Origin: Lachnospiraceae bacterium
GTDB taxonomy: Bacteria > Bacillota > Clostridia > Lachnospirales > Lachnospiraceae
Direction: 5' to 3'
DNA length: 64,000 nt
Assembly (NCBI GenBank): GCA_017540605.1
Contig: JAFYAS010000060.1
Location: 1-64,000 of the forward strand
The position numbers were made by a program, and so were the translations under genes. The notes beneath the pieces were generated by a model that did not search any database, was not told the origin of the DNA, and was given only the letters and a program-made list of their open reading frames with translations. How positions within the stretch are numbered: the stretch's first letter is position 1; every line of letters starts with the position of its first letter. Shown piece by piece: positions 53,225 through 62,021 of the stretch.

Positions 53225-54796
53225 ATGGCTGTTGCTGGAAAGACCACAATAAATAAAGATATTATAGAAGGAATGATGGAAACTGTTCGTAACCTATATT
53301 TAGCGGATGATATACCGTGGGTTATAGGATATTCAGGCGGAAAGGACAGCACAGCAACATTGCAGCTTGTGTGGTATTCACTTGAAAAGCTACCTCCAGA
53401 TCAGTTAAAGAAACCAGTTCATGTTATAAATACGGATACTTTAGTTGAGTCACCTGTAATCTCAAGATGGGCAAAAAAATCGCTTGAAGAGTTAGAGAAG
53501 ATGTCTGACGAAAAAGGAATGCCGTTTAAAACTCATATATTAAAACCTAAGACAGATAATACTTTTTGGGTTAACTTTTTAGGAAGAGGATATCCTTTCC
53601 CTAGAAAAAAACTGAGATGGTGTACAGATCGTTTGAAAATACAGCCTGTAAACAATTTTATTAAAGAGAAGATTGCAGAACATGGTGAGATTATATTAGT
53701 TATTGGGACACGAAAAGCAGAGAGCGCTAATCGAGCTAAAACTATGGCAAAATATGAGAAAATGAGGGTAAGAGAGTTGCTTAGTCCAAATCCAACTATG
53801 GCAAATGAATTAGTGTTTTCGCCACTTGAAGATTGGACTGATGATGATGTTTGGATTTATCTCATGCAATACAAGAATCCATGGGGATATTCAAATAAAG
53901 AATTAATGACAATATACAGAGGTGCTTCGGCGGATAATGAGTGTCCATTAATGGTTGCCAAGGATCTTCCTAGTTGTGGAAAGAGTAGATTTGGCTGTTG
54001 GGTATGCACAATGGTCGAACGTGACAAATCAATGGAAGCTATGATTGCCAACGATGATGAAAAAGCATGGATGTCCCCTCTTTTAGAGTTCCGCAACGAA
54101 TTTGGTGATGAGAGTAAAGACAGGGAACGTCGTAGTTTTAGAAAGATGAATGGTTCTTTACAGGGAAGCTATGAGCGCCTTCATCATGGACCGTATTTGA
54201 AAGAAATAAGGGATAAGTGGTTAGAGAGATTATTAACTATTCAAAAGGAATTAAATGATAACTGCCCCTCAGATTTTGACAGTATTGAATTGATTTCTGA
54301 TGACGAGTTAAGAGAAATCAGAAGAATATGGGTATTAGAGAAGCATGAGTTTGATGATTCTCTACCAAAGATTTACGAAAAAGTCTATGGAAGACCATTT
54401 AATGATCCTGATTGGATAGGGTCGCAACTGTTTGGGCAAGATGAGTGGGAATTGTTGAAGGAGATATGTAACGATCCTAAATATGCTAATGAAGAGCTTT
54501 TGTTTGAAATGATGTATAGTCTGATAGATGTAGAGAATCAATCTACTGGACTTGATCAGAAAAAAGGTTTGATAGATGATCTTACGAAAGTAGTAAAGAA
54601 GAATTTCTATGCAAATGAAGCAGATGCTACGAACTATTATGCGGAGCATACTAAAAGAAAAAAAGAATTCGGAGGAAACTATAATGAGAAATTCCTTGAG
54701 CCGGCAATGGTGAAAGAAGAGTCAAGTTATAGTGTTAATCCGGATGAGGATATTGATATTGCAATAGATGAAGAGGAAGATGACTATGATAATTAG
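53225..54796 (+). CDS. dndC: DndC, sulfurtransferase of DNA phosphorothioation
   Basis: The 523-residue protein has the ATP-pyrophosphatase loop YSGGKDSTATLQL (SGGKDST at 37-43) of the PAPS reductase-like family and Cys residues for an iron-sulfur cluster, including LRWCTDRLKIQP and CPLMVAKDLPSCGKSRFGC. DndC activates the DNA phosphate and inserts sulfur from DndA. The ATG at 53225 has TGGAGGA before it. It overlaps dndD, consistent with co-translation. All expected motifs are present. Confidence 0.92.
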   Translation: MAVAGKTTINKDIIEGMMETVRNLYLADDIPWVIGYSGGKDSTATLQLVWYSLEKLPPDQLKKPVHVINTDTLVESPVISRWAKKSLEELEKMSDEKGMPFKTHILKPKTDNTFWVNFLGRGYPFPRKKLRWCTDRLKIQPVNNFIKEKIAEHGEIILVIGTRKAESANRAKTMAKYEKMRVRELLSPNPTMANELVFSPLEDWTDDDVWIYLMQYKNPWGYSNKELMTIYRGASADNECPLMVAKDLPSCGKSRFGCWVCTMVERDKSMEAMIANDDEKAWMSPLLEFRNEFGDESKDRERRSFRKMNGSLQGSYERLHHGPYLKEIRDKWLERLLTIQKELNDNCPSDFDSIELISDDELREIRRIWVLEKHEFDDSLPKIYEKVYGRPFNDPDWIGSQLFGQDEWELLKEICNDPKYANEELLFEMMYSLIDVENQSTGLDQKKGLIDDLTKVVKKNFYANEADATNYYAEHTKRKKEFGGNYNEKFLEPAMVKEESSYSVNPDEDIDIAIDEEEDDYDN

Positions 54797-56723
54797 AAAG
54801 CTTGTGCTGCATAATTTTGGTATTTATGCAGGAACAAATGAGTTTACATTTGATGGAGATAAGAATGTTGTGTTAATTGGCGGTATGAATGGTCGAGGTA
54901 AGACAACAATATTAGAGGCTGTATTATTAGCGCTTTACGGAAGAAATTCCTTTGCATATACAGAGAGTAAATTTCAATCATATAGCCGATATCTTGATTC
55001 ATATGTTAATAAATCTGATAGAACCTGTTTGTCTTATGTAACACTTAATTTTGAAATGGATGGAAGTAGTTATATTGTTAAAAGAAGCTGGGAGGGTAAT
55101 AAAAGAAAGATTAGTGATAATACAGAAGTATGGCAGGATGGTAAGTCTAATGAGTTTTTAACCGAAAATTGGGTAATGTTTATGGAGAACCTTTTGCCAA
55201 GTGGATTATCGAATTTCTTTTTCTTTGACGGAGAAAAAATAGCAGAACTTGCAGCTGATAGTACAGATGAAAAACTTAAGGATTCAATTAAATCCCTTTT
55301 GGGAATTGAAGTATTGGAAAGTCTTGATAGAAATCTGTCTAAATTATTACGTAAAAGTGGTAAAGAAAAGGACAGAGTATTCAAGGAAGAGGTATCATTC
55401 GAATTAAAAAAGGCTAAAGAAGATGCAGAACAACAATTAAGAGATTTAGATGATAGGATACAGAGATTAGAAGATGAACTGGTTGTTGCTGACAAGAAGA
55501 TAGAGCAGACAAGGATTGAGTACACATCAAAGGGTGGCGATATTTTTGAAAAGAAGGAAGAATATTACAAAAAAAGGTCGGAATTAGCGGTAAAGCAATC
55601 ACAGCAAAAAGAGCAGCTCCTTGATACTGCAGCATCTGAATTGCCTCTTGTGCTTGTAAGAGACCTTCTTGAAGATGTGAAGAGTTCAGTAGAAAAGGAA
55701 CGAGAATCAAGGGAGAACAGTGTTGCGTTGAAGAAGATTCAGGAGTTTTATTCTTCTTACAAAGCTAATAATAATTCCGATGAACTTGTTGATTTCATTC
55801 AATATATGACTGATATAACTAACAAGTCGGATAATGATATGATTTACAATATGTCAGATTCTTCGTGGTTGCAGTTAGTACAATTATGTGAAGGAAGACT
55901 TGATAAGAGAATAGCTGATACTAATCACTTGTTTGAAGTGCGTGATGAAACTCAGCAGGAGATTGAGAGTACAGACAGTCTGCTTTCTGTAGAAATTGAT
56001 GAAGAGAAAATTGGAAAAATCTATAAAAAGATTATTAAATTAGAGCATGATAAGAGTAAGAAAGAAGTCGAGCTTGAGGAATGTAGAAGAGAAAGGCCAC
56101 ACTATAATAATGCGCAGATTAAGGCAACTACAGAATTTAATAGATATGTGGAGGGGATGCTGAAGAAATTAGAAACAAGTGATGATTATGATAGGATTGT
56201 CAAGTATTCTCATCTCGCTACAAATGTGCTTTCAGAATATAAAGTTAAGCTTCAGGAGAAGAAGATTGGGAAATTAGCAGATGCTATGACCCAATGTTAC
56301 AAGCAGCTTGCGAATAAAAAAGGGATGATTGTTCGTATAGAAATGGATCCGGTAAGCCTAGATTTAAAATATCTAAATGATAAGGAAGAGGAGATTCCTA
56401 AAGAACGACTCTCTGCAGGAGAAAAGCAACTTATGGTCGTATCTCTCTTATGGGCATTAGCAATATGTTCAAGTAGAAAATTACCTGTGATTATTGATAC
56501 TCCATTATCTAGACTTGATTCTAAACATAGAATGGCGTTGATTAAGACCTATTTTCCTAATGCTAGTGATCAGACAATCGTTTTATCTACGGATTCTGAA
56601 ATATATGGAAAGTATTACAATGCCTTAAAGAAAAATGTAGGAAATGAATATACACTTGATTACAATGATGAAACAAGAAGCACTACAATTTTGCCAGGAT
56701 ACAGATGGGAGGAAGAACAATGA
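54786..56723 (+). CDS. dndD: DndD, SMC-like ATPase of DNA phosphorothioation
   Basis: The 645-residue protein has Walker A GMNGRGKT (33-40), the family stretch SGLSNFFFFDGEKIAEL, a long coiled coil, signature LSAGEKQLMVVSLL and Walker B LPVIIDTPLSRLDSKHR. DndD is thought to open or move DNA so DndC can modify it. I use ATG 54786, which gives the usual N-terminus MIIRKLVLHNFGIYAG, after GAGGAAG. The gene overlaps dndC by 11 bases and dndE by 4. Confidence 0.92.
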   Translation: MIIRKLVLHNFGIYAGTNEFTFDGDKNVVLIGGMNGRGKTTILEAVLLALYGRNSFAYTESKFQSYSRYLDSYVNKSDRTCLSYVTLNFEMDGSSYIVKRSWEGNKRKISDNTEVWQDGKSNEFLTENWVMFMENLLPSGLSNFFFFDGEKIAELAADSTDEKLKDSIKSLLGIEVLESLDRNLSKLLRKSGKEKDRVFKEEVSFELKKAKEDAEQQLRDLDDRIQRLEDELVVADKKIEQTRIEYTSKGGDIFEKKEEYYKKRSELAVKQSQQKEQLLDTAASELPLVLVRDLLEDVKSSVEKERESRENSVALKKIQEFYSSYKANNNSDELVDFIQYMTDITNKSDNDMIYNMSDSSWLQLVQLCEGRLDKRIADTNHLFEVRDETQQEIESTDSLLSVEIDEEKIGKIYKKIIKLEHDKSKKEVELEECRRERPHYNNAQIKATTEFNRYVEGMLKKLETSDDYDRIVKYSHLATNVLSEYKVKLQEKKIGKLADAMTQCYKQLANKKGMIVRIEMDPVSLDLKYLNDKEEEIPKERLSAGEKQLMVVSLLWALAICSSRKLPVIIDTPLSRLDSKHRMALIKTYFPNASDQTIVLSTDSEIYGKYYNALKKNVGNEYTLDYNDETRSTTILPGYRWEEEQ

Positions 56724-57100
56724 TAATGAGACAGATTCGTTTATCAAATCGTGCAAAAGAGCGATTGTCAAGATTGAAAGGAAAGACTGGAATTAAGAAT
56801 TGGAATGTTCTCTGTAGATGGGCATATTGTTATTCTTTGAAAGAAAACACAATTCCTACACCTGAAAATATAGATGGCGACAGTAATGTAGAAATGTCTT
56901 GGTATACATTTGCCGGAGAATATAGTGAATTGTATGAGGCTTTAATTATAGCATGGTGTAAGAAGATGGATATTCCTACGGATAATGAGACTATGGCTAA
57001 ATACATTAAAATGCACATAGAAAGAGGAATATCATATTTGTCGGGAACCAATTTTATTAAGGAACTTGATGATTTGTTGAGATTAGGAGCAGCGAGATAA
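56720..57100 (+). CDS. dndE: DndE, DNA-binding subunit of phosphorothioation
   Basis: The 126-residue protein has the DndE pattern IRLSNRAKERLSRLKGKTGI, then NVLCRWAYCYSLKEN, and a basic surface suited to DNA binding. DndE joins DndC and DndD in the modification complex. ATG 56720 overlaps the dndD stop in an ATGA arrangement and has GGAGGAAG upstream. dndA begins at its own stop codon (TAATG). Confidence 0.9.
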   Translation: MIMRQIRLSNRAKERLSRLKGKTGIKNWNVLCRWAYCYSLKENTIPTPENIDGDSNVEMSWYTFAGEYSELYEALIIAWCKKMDIPTDNETMAKYIKMHIERGISYLSGTNFIKELDDLLRLGAAR

Positions 57101-58248
57101 TGAGTGTATATTTAGATTATAATGCTTCAGCACCAATTGATGATCGTGTTGTGGATTTTATGATGGATATTTACAAGAATAATATTGGGAATGCTGACAG
57201 TAGAACCCATGATTATGGTGATAACGCAAGAACTATTGTAGAAAATGCGAGAAAACAAGTTGCGTTATTGTTGGATATCCCTTCTGAGGATGTGTTCTTT
57301 ACCAGTGGAGCAACGGAGAGTAATAATATTGCTATACAGGGACTTAGGGAATATGCTGAAAAAACAGGTAAAAAGCATATTATTACCACAAGCATAGAAC
57401 ACAAAGCGGTGCTAGAAACTGCTAAGTATATGAGTGAAAATGGGTATAGAGTTGATTTTGTGTCACCCGATCATACTGGTCAAGTATCGGCTGACGAAAT
57501 AATTGATCTGGTTGCTGATGATACATTATTGGTATCCGTAATGCATGTGAATAATGAAACAGGAACAATTCAGCCTGTGAAAGAGATAGGGGATAGGCTT
57601 GCAGATAAAGATGTTTTGTTTCATATTGATGCAACGCAAAGCTGTGGTAAGCTTGTGGAGGAGATTAGACAAATTCAATATGATATGCTTTCTTTCAGTA
57701 GCCATAAGATGTATGGCCCTCAGGGAATAGGGGCATTGGTGTTGCGCAGAAAGAATTATAAGTTGCCACCGGTTAAGCCAATTATGTTTGGAGGACAGCA
57801 GGAACATGGAATTAGCCCGGGAACGATTCCGGTTGCGTTGGTTGGTGGATTAGGTAAAGCGTGTGAGATAGCGATTGATGAATATAAGGGTGATGAGGCA
57901 GATAATATATCAATCAGGGAAATGTTAATAGAAATGTTGGACAAATCAGGCGTTAAGTATATAATCAATGGAGATATTGATTATATAATATCGTCTACTT
58001 TAAATATTCAGATAGAAGGTGTTTCATCTGAAGCACTTATGTTGTCTAGTAAGCAGTATTGCGGAATCTCAAATGGTTCGGCATGTACATCAAGTAGCTA
58101 TTCGCCAAGCTATGTACTCGTGGCTATGGGAATGTCAGAAGATGAAATAGATCAATCAATTAGGTTGAGCTGGGGTAAGAATACAGATGCTGAAGAATTA
58201 AGAAAGAATTTCGGAAAACTATTGGAAGTAGCAAAGGAGCTTGTTTAG
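57100..58248 (+). CDS. dndA: DndA, cysteine desulfurase
   Basis: The 382-residue PLP enzyme takes sulfur from cysteine for DndC. The PLP lysine is Lys203 in SFSSHKMYGPQGIGAL, the conserved His is in TTSIEHKAVL, and the active Cys is Cys329 in GSACTSSSYSPS. The length and motifs match IscS/NifS enzymes. Having dndA at the 3' end of the operon, rather than divergent as in Streptomyces, is seen in other bacteria. It overlaps dndE by one base. Confidence 0.92.
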   Translation: MSVYLDYNASAPIDDRVVDFMMDIYKNNIGNADSRTHDYGDNARTIVENARKQVALLLDIPSEDVFFTSGATESNNIAIQGLREYAEKTGKKHIITTSIEHKAVLETAKYMSENGYRVDFVSPDHTGQVSADEIIDLVADDTLLVSVMHVNNETGTIQPVKEIGDRLADKDVLFHIDATQSCGKLVEEIRQIQYDMLSFSSHKMYGPQGIGALVLRRKNYKLPPVKPIMFGGQQEHGISPGTIPVALVGGLGKACEIAIDEYKGDEADNISIREMLIEMLDKSGVKYIINGDIDYIISSTLNIQIEGVSSEALMLSSKQYCGISNGSACTSSSYSPSYVLVAMGMSEDEIDQSIRLSWGKNTDAEELRKNFGKLLEVAKELV

Positions 58249-58277
58249 GCTACGCAATGTGTAAGTGGGCAAAATGA

Positions 58278-58400
58278 TTGCCCTATATTCTGATTGGGGA
58301 CGGGTTTAGTAAGAATGAGGTGAATGAGCTATAGGAGATTTTTAACGAAGCAGCAGGCGAAGAGAAAAAGACGGTAGAGTTATCTAAGGGTATAGGATAA
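58278..58400 (+). pseudogene. Possible decayed gene after dndA
   Basis: In one frame the bases read LPYILIGDGFSKNEVNEL, a stop, then EIFNEAAGEEKKTVELSKG before a final TAA. The run looks like coding sequence with at least one internal stop and no valid start. I cannot name the family, and it may be chance. Confidence 0.25.
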
Positions 58401-58439
58401 GTTTTGTTTACGTTATACCATAAGGAGGAGGTGAGTGAT

Positions 58440-58682
58440 TTGGGTAAATGTATACCAAACATGGATATGAAATTTGTTACTTGTCCTAAATGTGGCAAGT
58501 TAGTACAAAAATGCATTACAACAATGTCAGAACTTGTATGTCCGCACGATAATTGCAGATACAAGTTTGATGCGTTTGTTCGTGGAGATTTTGTAATGTA
58601 TTATAATCCAAATGATGGAGAATCCAAAGAACTTGCTTCCGTATTAATCGAAAGTGAAAGGTTTCCGGATATGATAGGATGA
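58440..58682 (+). CDS. Small zinc-ribbon protein
   Basis: The 80-residue frame has two Cys pairs, FVTCPKCGKLVQKC and VCPHDNC, which form a zinc ribbon. A TTG at 58440 is placed about ten bases after GGAGG; an in-frame GTG at 58431 is too close to it. It lies 22 bases ahead of the HNH nuclease gene and is probably its partner. The function is unknown. Confidence 0.55.
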   Translation: MGKCIPNMDMKFVTCPKCGKLVQKCITTMSELVCPHDNCRYKFDAFVRGDFVMYYNPNDGESKELASVLIESERFPDMIG

Positions 58683-58704
58683 AGTTTTGTAAGAGGAGAC
58701 ACTT

Positions 58705-59727
58705 ATGCCAGGATGGAATCTGAAAAATGGAGAATTGAATAATGTTAGAGTCAGCGAGGACGAATATTGGTCATTATTCAACTTCGTTTTTTCCGATGCA
58801 TGTATGAAACGCAATACATATAAGTTTGGGCTTATAAAGTCTATTATGGACAACTTGTTTAACTGTGTGTTTGAAGATAGAAGTGCGACATATGAACTGT
58901 CTTATGAAGATATATTTGAGAAGTTTACTATAAACTATTGGAATTTGGTATTAAGATATCACCTGAAACAGATGCGCAGAGATGGTCGTACTGAGATTTC
59001 AAAGATAGAATCTATCTTAATGCAGGCGGCAGAAGAAAATGATTTATTGGAGTCTCTCGATTATGAGGCATTGCCACTCGATGATAAAAAGAAGATTGTC
59101 AAGCAAGTGTCGGTCTCTTGTAGAAGAAATGTCATAGGTGCGTTATATGCTGATATGGATGGGAAACTATACGGCTTTGATTTGAAAAGTGATAGTATTG
59201 TCTTATCACCATATGCCTATGACTTCATGTTGAAATATAAATCAGAATTAGAAAAACTGAATTATTACGCTTGGGCTAAATTCATGGAAAAGATTAATAG
59301 TGATGATGTCTTGGTGCGAGTTTTGGATAAATTAGAATTAGCAACGCCTAAAAGAGATAATCTATCAATATATAGAGAAATCTTATATAAGGAATTTGAG
59401 GAGTGCAACTGCTTTTATTGTGGCAAAAAGCTTGAACATATCGGCAGGGGAATACATGTTGATCACTTTATTCCGTGGTCATATGTGAAAGATGATAAGC
59501 TGTGGAATTTTGTATTATCCTGTCCTAGATGTAACGAGAAGAAGAATAATAAAATACCAACGGAAATATATTTGGATATGATTCTTAAGAGAAATGAGAT
59601 AATCAGAAATAATATGGATGTGGTTGTTGAGATGGATTTTAGGAATTATGATTCAGAACAGCTTAAAAGGTTGTGGAAATATGCTCAATTAAGTGGATTG
59701 AAACAGTTTTCTACAGTGAGACCATGA
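58705..59727 (+). CDS. HNH endonuclease linked to the Dnd operon
   Basis: The 340-residue protein ends in an HNH nuclease. CNCFYCGKKL (Cys236, Cys239), HVDHFIPW (His251, Asp253, His254) and SCPRCNEKKNNK (Cys273, Cys276) give the complete metal and zinc sites. The first 230 residues are an unrecognised, mostly helical region that could recognise substrate. AAGAGGAG precedes the ATG. Location after dndA suggests a phosphorothioation-related restriction nuclease, either sensing unmodified DNA or cutting modified DNA. This assignment is from context. Confidence 0.8.
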   Translation: MPGWNLKNGELNNVRVSEDEYWSLFNFVFSDACMKRNTYKFGLIKSIMDNLFNCVFEDRSATYELSYEDIFEKFTINYWNLVLRYHLKQMRRDGRTEISKIESILMQAAEENDLLESLDYEALPLDDKKKIVKQVSVSCRRNVIGALYADMDGKLYGFDLKSDSIVLSPYAYDFMLKYKSELEKLNYYAWAKFMEKINSDDVLVRVLDKLELATPKRDNLSIYREILYKEFEECNCFYCGKKLEHIGRGIHVDHFIPWSYVKDDKLWNFVLSCPRCNEKKNNKIPTEIYLDMILKRNEIIRNNMDVVVEMDFRNYDSEQLKRLWKYAQLSGLKQFSTVRP

Positions 59728-59801
59728 TGATTTATGATGGCTATCATATTTTGAAAATGATGAAATAATTAAACTACTAGCTTTAAGGAGGACTGCTATA
59801 T

Positions 59802-60674
59802 ATGAAGAAACACTCAATAGAAGTTAATGGCACTAAAGTAAGTATTATGGGTGATGTAGCAAATGAAGAAGCGTATATTTCTTTGACTGATATTGCCAAG
59901 TATAAGAATCCGGATGATCCGAGAATAGTAATATCAAATTGGATGAGTGCTTACTCTACAATAGATTATTTGGCGATGTGGGAACAGTTATATAACCCGA
60001 ATTTTAACCGTATGGAATTCCAGACGGTTAGAAATGAACCGGGAAGATTGATAATGACTCCTTCCCAATGGATTGAGCGCATGAATGCCGTAGGAATCAC
60101 TTCAAAAGCAGGAAGATATGGAGGTACATATGCACATTCAGATATAGCTTTTGAGTTTGCTTCATGGGTTTCTCTGGAATTCAAGTTGTATTTGATTAAA
60201 GATTATCAGCGATTAAAGAAAGACGAATCCGAAAGGCTAAGACTAGGGTGGGATGCTAAAAGAGAGCTGACAAAAATTAATTACAGAATCCATACAGATG
60301 CTGTTAAAGAATTCTTGATTACACCGGAGTTGACACCACAAGAGATGACTTATACATACGCCTCAGAGGCAGATGTTTTAAATATGGCTTTATTTGGAAA
60401 AACTGCGTCACAGTGGAGAAAGGAAACCGGAACCAAGGGAATGAGTCCCAATATAAGAGACTATGCTTCGGCGGAGGAACTTGTGGTTCTTATAAATTTG
60501 GAAGATACAAATGCTGATTTAATAAGACAAGGGCTATCTCAAATTGATAGGTTAAAGCTATTACGCGAAAAGGCGTATAGACAGTTAAATATATTAAGGA
60601 GCAATACCAAGGCACTCGAAGGAATAAAACAAAGTCTAATTTCTGACAATGTGAGTGACGAAAAAGGTGATTGA
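59802..60674 (+). CDS. KilA-N domain protein
   Basis: The 290-residue protein has an N-terminal KilA-N DNA-binding domain (EAYISLTDIAKYKNPDDPRI, WEQLYNPNFNRMEF, SDIAFEFASWVSLEFKLYLI). This fold is typical of phage and large-virus proteins. The C-terminal half is helical with an unassigned role. AAGGAGG precedes the ATG. It closes the Dnd region and could be a regulator or a phage-derived cargo gene. Confidence 0.82.
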   Translation: MKKHSIEVNGTKVSIMGDVANEEAYISLTDIAKYKNPDDPRIVISNWMSAYSTIDYLAMWEQLYNPNFNRMEFQTVRNEPGRLIMTPSQWIERMNAVGITSKAGRYGGTYAHSDIAFEFASWVSLEFKLYLIKDYQRLKKDESERLRLGWDAKRELTKINYRIHTDAVKEFLITPELTPQEMTYTYASEADVLNMALFGKTASQWRKETGTKGMSPNIRDYASAEELVVLINLEDTNADLIRQGLSQIDRLKLLREKAYRQLNILRSNTKALEGIKQSLISDNVSDEKGD

Positions 60675-60725
60675 GGTTTATCGAGTTGATTTTTATGAGA
60701 GTGGGGTAACTTAATAACTGAAAAA

Positions 60726-60756
60726 GAGATTTCAGGAACTGAGTTCCCGAAATCTC
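60726..60756 (-). terminator. Terminator downstream of the S24 remnant
   Basis: GAGATTTCAGGAAC and GTTCCCGAAATCTC pair through 13 of 14 positions around TGA. On the minus strand CTTTTTC follows the stem, so it terminates transcripts from the S24-like remnant. Confidence 0.6.
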
Positions 60757-60776
60757 CGTATCTAAGATAATATCCT

Positions 60777-61036
60777 TCATTGCAGAACCTTACCGAAAAC
60801 CTTGAATGAACTGTCGATATTTATAGGTATAGGTTCATATTTGGGGTTGAGTGAAATGAGGAAGTTTCCGTCAGGGGTGCTCCTCATTTTCTTAATGTAT
60901 GACTTGCCATCAAGTTCGAAAATGCCTATCTCACCATTCTCCACGGATTCTTGTTGTCTGACGTATACTATCTGTTCATGGATGTTTTTTTTAGTGAATC
61001 AGGACTAAATGCAAGCTCATCACACTGAGATTTCAT
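60777..61036 (-). pseudogene. S24/LexA-like repressor remnant, frameshifted
   Basis: The minus strand encodes the C-terminal peptidase-like domain of an S24/LexA-type repressor (EQIVYVRQQESVENGEIGIF, then ELDGKSYIKKM, ending VFGKVLQ). The frame is broken within an 8-base A run: the part before it (DELAFSPDSLKK) is in another frame. No N-terminal HTH remains. It is a decayed regulator or part of a larger lost gene. It lies in the 518-base region between the KilA-N and secreted-protein genes. Confidence 0.75.
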
Positions 61037-61103
61037 TATATATTTTAAGATTAACAAGTAAAGTTACACTTTATTGTATTAGGCTTCTTTTTGTATTATT
61101 ATG

Positions 61104-61134
61104 TTGACAACAATGAGGGTGTCGGTGGCATAAT
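61104..61134 (+). promoter_or_regulatory. Weak promoter candidate for the secreted protein
   Basis: TTGACA at 61104-61109 is consensus, but the best -10 (CATAAT, 61129-61134) is 19 bp away. It is a possible promoter for the next gene. Confidence 0.35.
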
Positions 61135-61192
61135 TGATGAATTCTACATATTGCTATAGTTTTATACTGGTTGTATGGAGGTTTATGATTAT

Positions 61193-61987
61193 ATGAATAG
61201 CATTAAAAAATTTGTATTTGCGATTGTAACTATTGTGTCTTTATCTATACTCACTGAGGGATTTGTTGTTTCTAAAGCTGCTGATAATGAGTATAAAGCT
61301 ACATCGAAACCATATAAATATACATATTCCAACGGTGAGGACGGTTATTACCTTGATAATGATATATTGTATCACTATGATTACCATAGCGGTTTAACTG
61401 ATGAATTGGTCAAGCTAGAAAGCAAAAAGTATAACTTCAGGAATATAGCTGCGGTGTATGGGGGGAACGTATATATATCAGATCACAGTGACTGTATTGA
61501 TTTTGAAGGGAAACTACAGACTTATGTATATAGCATCTCAGGAAACGCTATTATAAATACATGTGATGGTTCAATAGAGAATGTTTCTGAAGGATATGTT
61601 ACAACCTTAGATAGCATTGCTACAAGCGTTAGTCCATACTCTAGAACATTGTATAAGCTCACTTCTGATGGGATGGATAAGGTAAGTACATTTAAAAAGT
61701 CTGGATACATGAGATTTATAGGAAAAGGAAGTGGCAAAGTTCTTATTTATACTCAGTATACTAATCTTATGATGCAGAAATTGTCATTGTATAAAGTGAA
61801 TCTGGCTAAACTCGAAGAAACCAATAGTTTAAGCAAATCAAGAAAGAAGCTTGCTACGCTTAAAGTTAAGAGCAAGAAATATAGCGGAATGGTTGTTGAT
61901 TATGCCAACCTTAAATACTGCAAGGTGTTTAGGGGTGACAGATTTTACAAGTACACTTATAAAACTAAGAAATACAAGAAAATATAA
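61193..61987 (+). CDS. Secreted protein of unknown function
   Basis: The 264-residue product begins with a signal peptide (FVFAIVTIVSLSILTEGFVV, ending SKA). The mature part is rich in Tyr, Lys and Asp, with repeated strand patterns (DGYYLDNDILYHYDYHSG, NVYISDHSDCIDF) that suggest a beta-propeller-like fold, and has a basic Lys/Tyr tail. GGAGG lies about twelve bases before ATG 61193; ATG 61175 is an alternative. I recognise no enzyme motif. It is probably an extracellular protein. Confidence 0.6.
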   Translation: MNSIKKFVFAIVTIVSLSILTEGFVVSKAADNEYKATSKPYKYTYSNGEDGYYLDNDILYHYDYHSGLTDELVKLESKKYNFRNIAAVYGGNVYISDHSDCIDFEGKLQTYVYSISGNAIINTCDGSIENVSEGYVTTLDSIATSVSPYSRTLYKLTSDGMDKVSTFKKSGYMRFIGKGSGKVLIYTQYTNLMMQKLSLYKVNLAKLEETNSLSKSRKKLATLKVKSKKYSGMVVDYANLKYCKVFRGDRFYKYTYKTKKYKKI

Positions 61988-61999
61988 TTAGAAAGATTG

Positions 62000-62021
62000 G
62001 GGTGAGCACCGCTCACCCTTT
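62000..62021. terminator. Hairpin between secreted-protein and RT genes
   Basis: GGGTGAGC and GCTCACCC form a perfect 8-bp stem with an ACC loop between two convergent genes, overlapping the stop of the reverse transcriptase. T-tracts are short on both sides. Confidence 0.5.

Noticed and set aside
58283-58564. 93-codon minus-strand frame after dndA
   Set aside because: It runs antisense across the start of the zinc-ribbon gene and shows no recognisable domain; the + strand reading is better supported.
60802-61008. 68-codon + strand open frame
   Set aside because: It is the antisense of the S24-like remnant, whose minus-strand translation matches a known family.
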